Below, in pieces: positions 49,244 through 58,035 of a stretch of 64,000 nt of DNA. The stretch lies in the NCBI GenBank assembly GCA_016903675.1, contig JADQBA010000033.1, positions 1-64,000 on the forward strand, written 5' to 3'. Source of the stretch: Stigonema ocellatum SAG 48.90 = DSM 106950 (GTDB lineage Bacteria > Cyanobacteriota > Cyanobacteriia > Cyanobacteriales > Nostocaceae). The notes beneath the pieces are model-generated. The model did not search any database. It was not told the origin of the DNA and was given only the letters and a program-made list of their open reading frames with translations. Position 1 is the first letter of the stretch. Every line of letters starts with the position of its first letter. Made by a program: the position numbers and the translations under genes.

Positions 49244-49465
49244 TTACTTGAGACATTCCCAATCCTGTGCCTCAAGGACAGAACTGACCAAATCACCCAA
49301 AATTTTACCTTTACCCGCAATCGAAGCAGGGGGAGTCCGGCGCAGTGTTTGTGGTGAGGTATCCGAAAGAATCGTTACAATTACACGAGCTTTGGATACT
49401 TTTGGTGCATCTGTTAACCATTTAAGTTGACCATTTTCAATAATTGCTTCATAGCTTTGAAGCAT
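49244..49465 (-). CDS. Solitary small antitoxin-like protein
   Basis: 73 residues: SYEAIIENGQLKWL, then RVIVTIL, then PPASIAGKGKILGDL and DWECLK. This matches a cyanobacterial antitoxin family usually paired with a PIN toxin. No toxin gene follows, so it is an orphan. AGGAGAAAG lies before the ATG. Confidence 0.65.
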   Translation of the reverse strand: MLQSYEAIIENGQLKWLTDAPKVSKARVIVTILSDTSPQTLRRTPPASIAGKGKILGDLVSSVLEAQDWECLK

Positions 49466-49753
49466 TGCTTTCTCCTGGTTTAAAAGCTAATTAGGAATGA
49501 TACAAATCATTTCTCCATCTCCAAAATTAGCATAAAAAATACTCGTTCGAGCAATTGCAAGGATTTATCTGTGGGATGTCGTCATTCAAGATTGACTCCA
49601 AAATCTCAGGTGTTAACCTTCGCTCTTGTGCTTCGGCGCTCATTTCATTCATCGTTTGCCTAGAGTAAAATACGAATTATAAACTACAAAATAACATAAC
49701 GGGCGGTTCGCTGCCAGTGGTTCAAAAAGCAGAATAAGGGAGAGCCTAAACAG

Positions 49754-50329
49754 ATGGAAAAGGGAAGGTTAGAAGCATTCAGCGATGGTGTCATCGCCAT
49801 CATCATCACTATCATGGTGCTGGAAATGAAGGTGCCGCATGGTGCTGATTTAGCCGCGCTGCGTCCGCTGATTCCGGTATTTCTCAGCTATGTGTTGAGT
49901 TATGTTTATGTCGGCATATACTGGAATAACCATCATCACATGTTGCAGGCGGTTCGACACGTTAATGGTTGTATCCTTTGGGCAAATCTACATCTGCTAT
50001 TCTGGTTGTCGCTAATTCCCTTCGTCACCCACTGGATGGGAAACAACCACTTGGCTGCCACACCAGTTGCCCTTTATGGTATAATATTACTCTGTTCTGC
50101 GTTCGCTTACTGGATCCTCTCTCGTGCCTTGATTGCTCACCACGGTAGAGATTCTACTCTGGCAACTGCGATCGGTCGAGATTCCAAAGGTAAAGTATCG
50201 CTCTTGTTCTACGCTTTGGCAATTCCACTTTCGTTTGTAAGCTCATGGATTGCCTTTTTCCTATATACTCTGGTTGCGATTATGTGGCTTATCCCCGACC
50301 CTCGCATCGAGAAGAATCTGATTCCTTAA
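49754..50329 (+). CDS. TMEM175-family (DUF1211) potassium channel-like protein
   Basis: 191 residues with six hydrophobic helices. The first helix bears the family signature RLEAFSDGVIAIIITIMVLEM. Bacterial TMEM175 proteins form tetrameric potassium channels. GGGAGAG lies upstream of the ATG. It is a cargo gene near the right end of the nifK element and has no evident partner. Confidence 0.9.
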   Translation: MEKGRLEAFSDGVIAIIITIMVLEMKVPHGADLAALRPLIPVFLSYVLSYVYVGIYWNNHHHMLQAVRHVNGCILWANLHLLFWLSLIPFVTHWMGNNHLAATPVALYGIILLCSAFAYWILSRALIAHHGRDSTLATAIGRDSKGKVSLLFYALAIPLSFVSSWIAFFLYTLVAIMWLIPDPRIEKNLIP

Positions 50330-50371
50330 TTACGAATTGGTATTAGTTGCTGTGCCGATTCATTATCTGTC

Positions 50372-50647
50372 TCAAAACTTGCGCCAAGATACTAGGTTGG
50401 AAAAGAGCAGTAAAATCACCAGCCCCTGAGTGAGCAGTGCATGGAGTTGGTGAGACTGAGGTACACCAGCGCGGGGCATTGGTTTTTCGGGAAATACATC
50501 GCGCTCTATAATGGTGACTCGGTCAAAGTAGTCTGCCAGTACCCGCGCTACTAACAAGCCAGCTATACTGCCACCGATCACAATGGCGTGCTTGTCGGCT
50601 GCTGTTTCCTGTTGAACAGCGTTGGGAGCTATTTGAGAGTGAGACAT
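50372..50647 (-). pseudogene. N-terminal fragment of an FAD-dependent monooxygenase
   Basis: About 91 residues from MSHSQIAPNAVQQE. The dinucleotide-binding fold AIVIGGSIAGLLVARVLAD ends in the ribose-binding glutamate (VTIIERD), followed by MPRAGVPQSHQLHALL. The remaining 350-400 residues of such enzymes are missing and the frame ends in unrelated sequence. Confidence 0.75.
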
Positions 50648-50751
50648 TTTACTCTTCCCTACCATACAAACCACTGGTTAAGATTTTATCAAAAAAATCT
50701 TCGAGAGCGACTACGTAATTAATTTGCCCTAGTAGGTAGTCCCTGATGTGA

Positions 50752-51492
50752 TCAATTAGTTAATACTGAAGCAAGGTGAGCAGGACGAGACAAGTGCGGG
50801 CAATGTCCGCCAGGCAGTTCTATAGCATCAACTCCCAAGCGCTTACGTGCAGCGTAGCGTGACCATGCAGGAGAAAGAACCCGGTCATCAGTACAAAGAA
50901 TATATTTACACTCTATGTTTGGTAAAGAGCGCAGGGGATTGACCTCAAAAAGATACGCCATTGATTGCTGCGAACGTCCTTTTGAGAATGCCCAGCGCGT
51001 GACATCCGGTTGACAATCGTGATAAAAAAATTCCATCATGACTGCTTCATCTGAATAGTTTTTCCCAGCAGAAACTGGATTAAACATATCAGGTTCATCA
51101 TGGAATTGTTCGAGTTGACTTGGCTCTTTTGGTTCGTAGTTTAATGATTTGAGGCTATCAGAATCGAGATGATGAGAAAATTGGTCAAGTGTACTGGTTC
51201 CTGGGTGTGGAATCAGCGCAGTAAGAAATACCAATTGACGTACTTGATGCGCTTCTGCAACAAGGGGAATAAAACTACCAGCCATTGAGTGACCAACAAG
51301 CACAATATCATCATCAGTTTTTGGCAGCGCTTGAAGTACTACATCTGCAAATTGCGATAAACTTATAGATGCATCTTCAATTGGCAAATCCATTGCTACT
51401 GTTTTATGTCCTTGCGCTTCTAAGTAAGGAATTAACAAATCCCAACACCAAGCCCCTTGGAAGGCACCGTGAACCAGACAAAAAAGACTCAT
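50752..51492 (-). CDS. Alpha/beta hydrolase
   Basis: 246 residues. The oxyanion-hole region is FCLVHGAFQGAWCWDLL, the nucleophile elbow is LVGHSMAGSF, the acid is likely in CTDDRVLSP, and the histidine in PGGHCPHLSRP. It belongs to the small esterase / hydroxynitrile-lyase-like group. The substrate is not predictable. It is the last complete cargo gene before the right attachment site. Confidence 0.85.
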   Translation of the reverse strand: MSLFCLVHGAFQGAWCWDLLIPYLEAQGHKTVAMDLPIEDASISLSQFADVVLQALPKTDDDIVLVGHSMAGSFIPLVAEAHQVRQLVFLTALIPHPGTSTLDQFSHHLDSDSLKSLNYEPKEPSQLEQFHDEPDMFNPVSAGKNYSDEAVMMEFFYHDCQPDVTRWAFSKGRSQQSMAYLFEVNPLRSLPNIECKYILCTDDRVLSPAWSRYAARKRLGVDAIELPGGHCPHLSRPAHLASVLTN

Positions 51493-51519
51493 AGCGATTT
51501 TAGGTAAGTTGTAAATAAA

Positions 51520-51790
51520 TCATCTCCATCGAGCATACCCGCCAAACTCTCCCTCTGCAACAATCTTACCCATTTTTTGAGACTCGCGCCGAGTCGCCCA
51601 GACTAAGTGATTCATAGTGACGCTACTTGGGGAGACCCCTGCGTACCCGTCACTGGCTCGACTTTGCGTGAGGTAAATCATATTTACACTCAGCAACACC
51701 AATTTATTTATAGGGATTCCTCCTGCCTCCAGGATAGCCGCTCCCACTGCCTTCTTAAAATCAAATCTGCCTGATAGCACGCGCATTAGG
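51520..51790 (-). other. Aberrant read-through tail of the interrupted nifK
   Basis: From the core inward the nifK frame stays open for about 90 codons of element sequence (RVLSGRFDFKKAVGAAI..). It would add a non-NifK tail in vegetative cells. It includes a degenerate half of MITE family A ('gcgtgaggtaaatca..cagcaacacc'). Confidence 0.7.
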
Positions 51791-51794
51791 GAAC
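51770..51794 (+). other. Right attachment site of the nifK element
   Basis: Arm CCTGATAGCACGCGCATTAG followed by GG and... the core GAAC (last four bases). The arm mirrors the left arm with one mismatch. Joining both ends reconstructs a near-perfect 44-bp palindromic attP. Confidence 0.85.
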
Positions 51795-53070
51795 GCATGT
51801 GCCACAAATCCTTACCACCCCAGATTGTTGCATTCTTGCCACAGGGGGTAGAATCAAGCAGCGCTTTCATTTCTGCTTCAAAATCGTCGTTGGAGTTGTT
51901 AACCAGGATATGGACAGGCTCAGCGCCCATTTCCAACAGGAAGCTCACCACGCTGTATACTAAATCAGGCTCACCGTAGATTGCAAAGCGCTTGCCGTGA
52001 ATCCATGCATGGGAGTCAGTCATAGCATCAACTGCGCGACCCCGTTCTAATTCCAGTTCTTCTGGGATGGGCTTTCCAGTCAATTCACTGAGCTTCATCA
52101 GGAACTCATCAGTTCCACGAATACCCCAAGGACGAGAAACCAAGGTCTTTTGCTGCCAATCCTTCTCCATATACTCGCGGGTCTTCACGGTAGTATAGGC
52201 TTGGAGAGCAACTGTAGCTTCGGCATTAATTGAATCGGCGGCATCTTCCAGGGTAGTACCAGGATGGTACATCCGGAACTCACCATCGTTAGGTGAGTCG
52301 AGGTAATCGGAGTTATCTGCCAACAGGGTGTAGTCAATCCCCATCAAGGAGGCGATGCGCTTGATTTCCCGGTAGTTGCCGACATAAGTGTCAAAACCAG
52401 GGATAAAATTAATCTTGCCGTTGCTGGTTTCCTTCTTGTGACCTTCGGTCAGATTAGAAAGAATCCCCTTCATCATGTTGTCGTAGCCTGTGATGTGGGA
52501 GCCGACAAAGCTAGGGGTGTGGGCATAGGGTACAGGAAAGTCTTGGGGAACTGAACCCGCATTCTTGGCGTTGTTGATGAAAGCCTGCAAGTCATCACCA
52601 ATTACCTCTGCCATACAGGTGGTGCAGATGGCAATCATTTTCGGCTTGTAGAGAGTATAGGAAACTTGCAAACCCTCAATCAAATTGTTCAGTCCACCGA
52701 ACACGGCTGCATCTTCGGTCATGGAAGAAGATACACCAGAGAACGGCTCTTTGAAGTGACGAGTCAGGTGGGTACGGAAGTAAGCAACGCAACCTTGAGA
52801 ACCGTGGACAAACGGTAAAGTGCCTTCAAACCCAACAGCAGCGAAGATTGCCCCTACTGGTTGGCAACCTTTAGCAGGGTTAACAGTTAAAGCCTCACGA
52901 GCGAAGTTCTTTTCACGGTACTCCCAGGATTTTGTCCATTCAGCAACCCGTTTGACTTCTTCTGGATCGTGTCCGTTTTCAAACTCTTTCTTGTTCTGAA
53001 ATAACTGCTGGTACTCTGGCTGGTGGAATAACTCAACGTGGTCTTGAATTTTTTCTGGATTTTGAGGCAT
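51791..53070 (-). CDS. nifK: nifK 5' fragment (nitrogenase MoFe protein beta subunit)
   Basis: About 426 codons of NifK, the beta subunit of dinitrogenase. P-cluster cysteines are in NPAKGCQPVGA, VHGSQGCVAYFRTH and AICTTCMAEVIGDD. The NifK-specific opening QNPEKIQDHVELFHQPEYQ is present. The homology stops at WHMRS, where the 26-kb element begins; the C-terminal codons lie at the other end of the element. It follows nifD after about 220 bp of STRR. Confidence 0.97.
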
Positions 53071-53090
53071 TTTCTTATCTCTAATAAATT

Positions 53091-53285
53091 GTGGGAGTGG
53101 GGAGTGGGGAGTGGGGAGTGGGGGAGTGGGGGAGTGGGGGAGGGGAGGAGGGGGGGAGGGGGGGAGTGGGGGAGTGGGGGAGTGGGGGAAATTTCTTCTC
53201 TTTTCTCCCTTTCCCCCCCTCTCCCTTTCCCCCCCTCTCCCTCTCTCTCTTTCCCCCCCTCTCCCTCTCTCCCCCTCCCCCCCTC
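53091..53285. repeat. Extended STRR and pyrimidine tract between nifD and nifK
   Basis: GGGGAGT heptamers followed by CCCCCCTCTCCCTTT-type tracts, nearly 200 bp. The two halves are roughly complementary, so the nifDK mRNA may carry a strong stem here. Confidence 0.85.
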
Positions 53286-53289
53286 CTCT

Positions 53290-54834
53290 TTAAACAGTGG
53301 CTGCAACAGTTGCTGCTTCAGCCTTCTTCTTCCACGGAGTACCAACTAATCCCCAAGTGGGGTTGTTGAGTGCTAGGTCCATATCGCGAGCGAAGATAGC
53401 AAAACCATCGTAGCCATGGTATGGACCGGAGTAATCCCAGGAGTGCATTTGGCGGAAAGGTAGCGCCATCTTCTGGAAGACGTACTTCTCTTTAATACCG
53501 GAGGCGACAAGGTCAGGCTTGAGTGCTTTGACAAACTCCTCGAACTCGAAGGCGCTAACGTCGTCGTAGATGATGGTGCCATTTTCAATGTAGTTGATGG
53601 TGCGCTTGTAGTCGTCGTTGTGAGCGAACTCATAACCAGTACCCACCATCTTCATGCCCAAATCCTGGAATGCTGGGACAACGTGGCGAGGACGCAGACC
53701 ACCGACCATGAGGGCGACAGTTTTGCCTTCCAAGCGTGGACGATACTTGGCAACCACTGCATCCATTGTTGGCTGGTACTTGGCAATTACCTTCTCAGCG
53801 TTTTCTTGGATCTTCTCGTCAAATTTGGAAGCAATTTCCCGTAGGGATGTAGCAATCTTGGTGGGACCGAAGAAGTTGTACTCCAACCAGGGAATACCGT
53901 AGGTTTCTTCCATGTGACGAGTGATGTAGTTCATCGAACGGTAGCAGTGAATCAGATTCATCTTGACGTTCGGTGTTGCTATCATCTCGTTGATAGTGCC
54001 ATCACCCGACCATTGAGCTACAACGCGCAAGCCGATTTCTTCGAGCAGGATGCGGCTAGCCCAAGCATCACCACCGATGTTATAGTCACCGATGACTGCT
54101 ACATCGTAGGGTCCTGGTTCATAACCGATTGTTCCTTCTTTTTTAGCCTTATCGGATCTGGGGAACACCCAGTCACGAACCATGTCGTTAGCAATGTGGT
54201 GACCGAGAGACTGAGAAACACCCCGGAAGCCTTCGCAACGGACGGGTACAACGGGTTTACCAATTTCTTTCGATGTCTTCCTAGCGACAGCTTCAATATC
54301 ATCCCCAATCAGACCGATGGGACATTCAGATTGAATTGAGACACCTCGGTTCAGAGGGAAGAGTTCTTCAAGTTCTTGGATTAACTTGGTAAGTTTTTTG
54401 TCGCCACCGAAGACGATATCCCGTTCTTGGAAGTCAGAGGTGAAATGCATGGTACCAAAGCTGTCTACACCTGTGGTACCAATATAGTAGTTACGACGAC
54501 CAGACCAAGACCAGTAACCGCAACCTACAGGACCGTGGCTGATGTGGATCATGTCTTTGATAGGACCCCAAACCACACCCTTAGAACCCGCGTAGGCACA
54601 ACCACGAGCGGTCATCACACCAGGGATTGATTTGACGTTGGACTTAACGCCGCAGTCAGACTTGCCTTCTTCGTATACGCCTAGGTGCTTTTCCCGCTTT
54701 TTACGAGATTTTTCAGGATAAGCGTCTAGAACTTCTTTAATAAGTTCTTTTCTTTCTTCTACGATCGCTTGTTTGTCATCAACGACCGCTTTTTGCTCTG
54801 ACGGAGCTGATTTTTTGTCGTCTGTAAATGTCAT
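53290..54834 (-). CDS. nifD: Nitrogenase MoFe protein alpha subunit NifD
   Basis: 514 residues, complete. P-cluster cysteines are in TARGCAYAGSK, SHGPVGCGYWSW and SIQSECPIGLIGDD. FeMo-co ligands are the cysteine in LIHCYRSMNYI and the histidine in FRQMHSWDYSG. The gene has no insertion, unlike many heterocystous strains, yet keeps the 11-bp nifD-element target in the WDYSG codons. It lies between nifH and nifK. Confidence 0.98.
   Translation of the reverse strand: MTFTDDKKSAPSEQKAVVDDKQAIVEERKELIKEVLDAYPEKSRKKREKHLGVYEEGKSDCGVKSNVKSIPGVMTARGCAYAGSKGVVWGPIKDMIHISHGPVGCGYWSWSGRRNYYIGTTGVDSFGTMHFTSDFQERDIVFGGDKKLTKLIQELEELFPLNRGVSIQSECPIGLIGDDIEAVARKTSKEIGKPVVPVRCEGFRGVSQSLGHHIANDMVRDWVFPRSDKAKKEGTIGYEPGPYDVAVIGDYNIGGDAWASRILLEEIGLRVVAQWSGDGTINEMIATPNVKMNLIHCYRSMNYITRHMEETYGIPWLEYNFFGPTKIATSLREIASKFDEKIQENAEKVIAKYQPTMDAVVAKYRPRLEGKTVALMVGGLRPRHVVPAFQDLGMKMVGTGYEFAHNDDYKRTINYIENGTIIYDDVSAFEFEEFVKALKPDLVASGIKEKYVFQKMALPFRQMHSWDYSGPYHGYDGFAIFARDMDLALNNPTWGLVGTPWKKKAEAATVAATV
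53427..53437 (-). other. Empty nifD-element (XisA) target sequence
   Basis: The minus strand reads GGATTACTCCG, the 11-bp direct repeat that borders the nifD element in Anabaena. Only one copy is present and the surrounding nifD frame is intact. Confidence 0.8.
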
Positions 54835-55022
54835 GTGATCCTCGCTGGTGAATTCCTGGTAAGAAAGAAGGATGATTTGTTAAATTTTTCATCCTACCTG
54901 GAGATTTGTCCTCCAGATGTCCATATCCCTAAGGGCGATTGATGTTCAAGTGGGCATAGCCCACCTGATTTTTTACTCAGTCTTCTGCTGAAGCTGCTGA
55001 AAACTGCGTAGGAGCAAAAGCC

Positions 55023-55865
55023 TTACTTCTGGCTAACAGCAACTACTTCTACGTTTCCTTTTTTCAGCGCTTCTAACGCTTCGCCTTCGAGATCTTCTTG
55101 CTTCTTGCTTGCTTCTTCTTGAGCGTTGGCTGTGCTAATCAGTTTTGCTGCATTTTCTTCGCTTTCGAGGATACCGAATTCGACCAGCAAAGCTTCCAGC
55201 TCGTCCATCTCAATAGGTGTAGGAATAGCAAGATTAGTGTTGTTGACAATCTTCTTACCTAAGGTACGGTATTCGTTAGCTTGGTTGCTCTCAGGTGCGT
55301 ACTCGTTGACGGTCATCCGGCGCAATTCTGCGTGTTGGACGATGTTGTCACGAGGTACGTAGTGAATCATCTGGGTGTTCAACCGTTTTGCCAAGGTTTC
55401 GATGAGTTCGATTTCCCGGTCAACGTTCCGGCTGTTACAAATCAAACCACCCAAGCGCACACCACCAGTGTGAGCATACTTGAGAACACCACGAGAGATG
55501 TTGTTAGCAGCGAACATCGCCATCATTTCACCAGAGGTGACGATGTAGATTTCTTGAGCTTTGCCTTCACGTATTGGCATGGCGAAACCACCACACACAA
55601 CGTCACCTAACACGTCGTAGCTGATAAAGTCTACATCTTGGTAAGCACCGTTTTCTTCCAAGAAGTTGATGGCGGTGATGATACCGCGACCTGCGCAACC
55701 AACACCGGGTTCTGGACCACCAGATTCTACGCATCTGATGCCCCGGAAGCCAGTGATCAACACTTCTTCGAGTTCTATGTCTTCCACAGCACCGCGCTCA
55801 GCAGCCAAGTGCAACACGGTGGTTTGGGCTTTACAGTGCAGGATTAAACGGGTAGAGTCTGCTTT
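55023..55865 (-). CDS. nifH: nifH 3' fragment (nitrogenase reductase)
   Basis: From codons KADSTRLILHC onward: CVESGGPEPGVGCAGRGII with the cluster cysteine, YDVLGDVVCGGFAMP with the second cluster cysteine, and switch elements. The N-terminal 45 codons lie beyond the 3.6-kb element. Joined at the 13-bp repeat, the gene has 324 codons plus stop. The C-terminal tail after MDELEALLVEFGIL is about 29 residues longer than in Anabaena NifH and strongly charged. Confidence 0.96.
   Translation of the reverse strand, partial: KADSTRLILHCKAQTTVLHLAAERGAVEDIELEEVLITGFRGIRCVESGGPEPGVGCAGRGIITAINFLEENGAYQDVDFISYDVLGDVVCGGFAMPIREGKAQEIYIVTSGEMMAMFAANNISRGVLKYAHTGGVRLGGLICNSRNVDREIELIETLAKRLNTQMIHYVPRDNIVQHAELRRMTVNEYAPESNQANEYRTLGKKIVNNTNLAIPTPIEMDELEALLVEFGILESEENAAKLISTANAQEEASKKQEDLEGEALEALKKGNVEVVAVSQK
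55853..55865 (+). repeat. 13-bp direct repeat, left end of nifH element
   Basis: TAGAGTCTGCTTT, identical to the copy at the other end; encodes part of KADST of NifH. Confidence 0.95.
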
Positions 55866-56057
55866 ACAAACTTGACACAAAAAATTTGTCGCCTGGGGAA
55901 TGCATTATTTATGAATATGTCGTTTTTAAAACGGCAATTGGGGTAGGGGCGCGATCGCCAGTCACACGATATCCTCATACTTGATTCCTGACTATTACTG
56001 AGGTAAAAAGTTACTTCGGATAGTGAACATGGAGAAACCAGTATCAGAGTAAAAGGT

Positions 56058-56399
56058 ATGAAAAACCTTATCAAGAGTATTATTATTGCATGTTTGGCTA
56101 CATTTCTTCCTACATCTGCATTTGCTGCAACCATTATCGTTGCTTACGATGGTACATTCTTAGGTGTCGTAGATAATAACCGCTATAACTCCAACTCAAT
56201 CTGCAATCGATATGGGCAGTATGGCAGTCGCTACGGGGAATATCCTAACGATCTAACATGGGAACAGTGGGAATTAATTGCAGACTTATTTCCGGAAGCG
56301 ATCGGCTGGGTCATCCTTACGCTACGTTGGCGTAACCCAAAGCAGGCAGCGATCGCTCGCCATTACGAACCTGTTGCATATTCTGAGCATCTTGAATAA
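56058..56399 (+). pseudogene. Secreted-protein gene fused to an IS transposase fragment
   Basis: 113 residues. A clear signal peptide (KNLIKSIIIACLATFLPTSAFA) precedes VAYDGTFLGVVDNNRYNSNSI and YGQYGSRYG, a known cyanobacterial small exported family. The frame then changes to DLTWEQWELIADLFPEA, the usual N-terminus of IS5-type transposases. The normal C-terminus of the secreted family is absent. It could still be translated and exported. Confidence 0.55.
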
Positions 56400-56422
56400 G
56401 TTCCATGTATTAATAAATAAAG

Positions 56423-56531
56423 GGCGTTGCTGATTTAAAGTATGACAGGACTACGCTTTACTCCTAGGCGCAAAAGATCGTTGTTTAATCATGTCAAAAA
56501 ATGTCAATTCATACGACCATTCAGCAACGCC
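56423..56531. mobile_element. MITE family A, copy in the nifH element
   Basis: 109 bp with GGCGTTGCTGA / TCAGCAACGCC ends, close in sequence to the copy at 49119-49229. Confidence 0.85.
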
Positions 56532-56581
56532 AAATAAAGTGCCGTGGTTACAAGGTAGCATATGGGTGCAATTGACTGCTG

Positions 56582-57229
56582 GTGCTGCAACAAACAGGCG
56601 CTGTTGTTATCTCTGCTGTTGCTGGTATGGGTGGAGTTGGTAGAGTGGTGCAGGCAGCGTTTGAATTAAGCTGGCAGGAACTTTCGGTCGGTACACAGCA
56701 AGTTGCCACATTATTAAGCTTGTTTGCACCAAATATCTTTGCATGGGAATGGGTGAAGTCTGCAAGTGAATTGCTCAATTGGAGTTTGACCGATGTTGAA
56801 GCAGCAAACGAGCACCTGTATAGATTTCACTTAATTCAATGGGTTCTGGATACATCTGATGAGTATAAAATTAGAATTTATCCCTTAATTCGCGAGTTCC
56901 TGAAAGTCAAGTTAGCAGCATCACAACAATCTGATAACTTGAAATGCGGGTTTGCAGAGGTAATGGTGGCGATCGCGAAACTTATCCCTGATTCACCAAC
57001 TCAGGAGTTAATTAATTCAGTCAAAGATGCCATACCACGATTTTCGTGCAACCCAACAATCAGTACGATTACCCCATTTTGGCAACCGAAATCAAAAAAC
57101 GACTTTGGCATTTGGCTCATGAGGAGCATTTTCATAAAGTGCGATGGCGACTTACGCTACCGCACATCTTTTGGTAAATGTTTACTTTTAAATTGCATTG
57201 AGAAGACATTAAGTTTTTTAAACATTTAG
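56582..57229 (+). pseudogene. Remnant of an NB-ARC (STAND) NTPase
   Basis: 215 residues with a P-loop-like AVVISAVAGMGGVGR that jumps straight to late NB-ARC/winged-helix sequence (AAFELSWQELSVGTQQVATL, then LSLFAPNIFAWEWV, then LYRFHLIQWVLDTSDEYKIR). The NTPase core between them is deleted and the TPR part expected after it is replaced by unrelated sequence. Not functional. Confidence 0.6.
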
Positions 57230-57354
57230 AAACTAGTGAAGATTAGAAAGAAAGATGATAACGATGAAAAAAACACTTGAAAACCGCTTGCACCAAACAG
57301 AAGTCTTCAATCCCTAAATTTAGAGTGTAAAGACAAGAGATTCGCTTGATAATT

Positions 57355-57510
57355 ATGCAGCAAGAAACAGCAGCACAAATTTTACTTCGCACCGCTCTAA
57401 GATACTATAAAATCCGCCACCTAGAATCAGCAACAAGAAAACGGCTCATGGCACTCACCCAAGAAGAGTTTGAGGACGAATACCAGAAACTAACTATAAC
57501 AGCCGCGTAA
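57355..57510 (+). CDS. 51-residue small ORF in the nifH element
   Basis: MQQETAAQILLRTALRYYKI, then ATRKRLMALTQEEFEDEYQK. Composition looks protein-like and it may be the end of a larger ancestral gene. The stop is inside a 36-bp direct repeat shared with the recombinase gene. No family recognised. Confidence 0.3.
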   Translation: MQQETAAQILLRTALRYYKIRHLESATRKRLMALTQEEFEDEYQKLTITAA

Positions 57511-57543
57511 TTGACTAATTCTTTGTATATCGCTTGTTTATCT
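57508..57543 (+). repeat. 36-bp direct repeat of recombinase 3' sequence
   Basis: Exact copy of 58085-58120, which encodes DKQAIYKELVN near the recombinase C-terminus. It marks a tandem duplication or an older recombinase 3' end. Confidence 0.9.
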
Positions 57544-57720
57544 ATCCTGACTTCGATATACTTACTACATGAGTTAATTGCAGCATTTTTTTAACTTTAA
57601 CCCGGAGAGTGTCAATCCTCACTTTGTTTACCAAACAGTTCATCTGTGTTTTTGTGTTCCATCATGCGTTTCATTTCCTTGTCTTGGCATATCCATTATC
57701 AAAAATCAAATATGCTATTA

Positions 57721-57839
57721 TATAGCAATCCTATTTGACTTGTAAACAAATCATGCTTTCTCTGTTAACTGTTAACGGTTGACAGTCAACAGTCAACAGT
57801 CTTAGCGAAGTGTTTATAAATCCTGCGCGGATTGCTATA
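57721..57839. repeat. Inverted-terminal repeat with TATAGCAATCC ends
   Basis: 119 bp with 11-bp complementary ends and an inner 'gttaactgttaacggttgacagtcaacagt' palindromic region. Related to sequence near 31137-31240 and 31305-31350. The rest of the 57.5-58.0 kb spacer holds no gene. Confidence 0.65.
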
Positions 57840-58035
57840 GCATATCTTGTAACCGATTAGCCGCTATATAGTTAGAGTATTTTTAGTGACACAATTTATA
57901 AGGTGTAGAGACGCGATCTGGCACTTCGTGCCGCAACGCTTACGCGTCTGGTCAACCCCTACGTTCCATTCAAAATTCAAAAAATGGTCATCGGCGTCGT
58001 AATAACGTTTTTAGTCTTATGTAAACCTTATTGGA

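Larger units (their letters stand above)
25493..51794. mobile_element. 26.3-kb nifK element (excisable, serine-recombinase type)
   Basis: The element interrupts nifK between codons for HMRS and LLFTEP. The boundary is defined by a 4-bp core present on both sides and by 20-bp inverted arms inside the element. Removing 26,302 bp restores a 1,536-bp nifK frame. Cargo, left to right: XisF-like recombinase, a broken toxin-antitoxin fusion, a structured RNA candidate, gene remnants, a DISARM-like helicase/methylase/helicase-nuclease set with RNA ligase and KptA between, a TMEM175-like channel and a hydrolase. Excision in heterocysts is inferred by analogy with nifD, fdxN and hupL elements. Confidence 0.92.
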
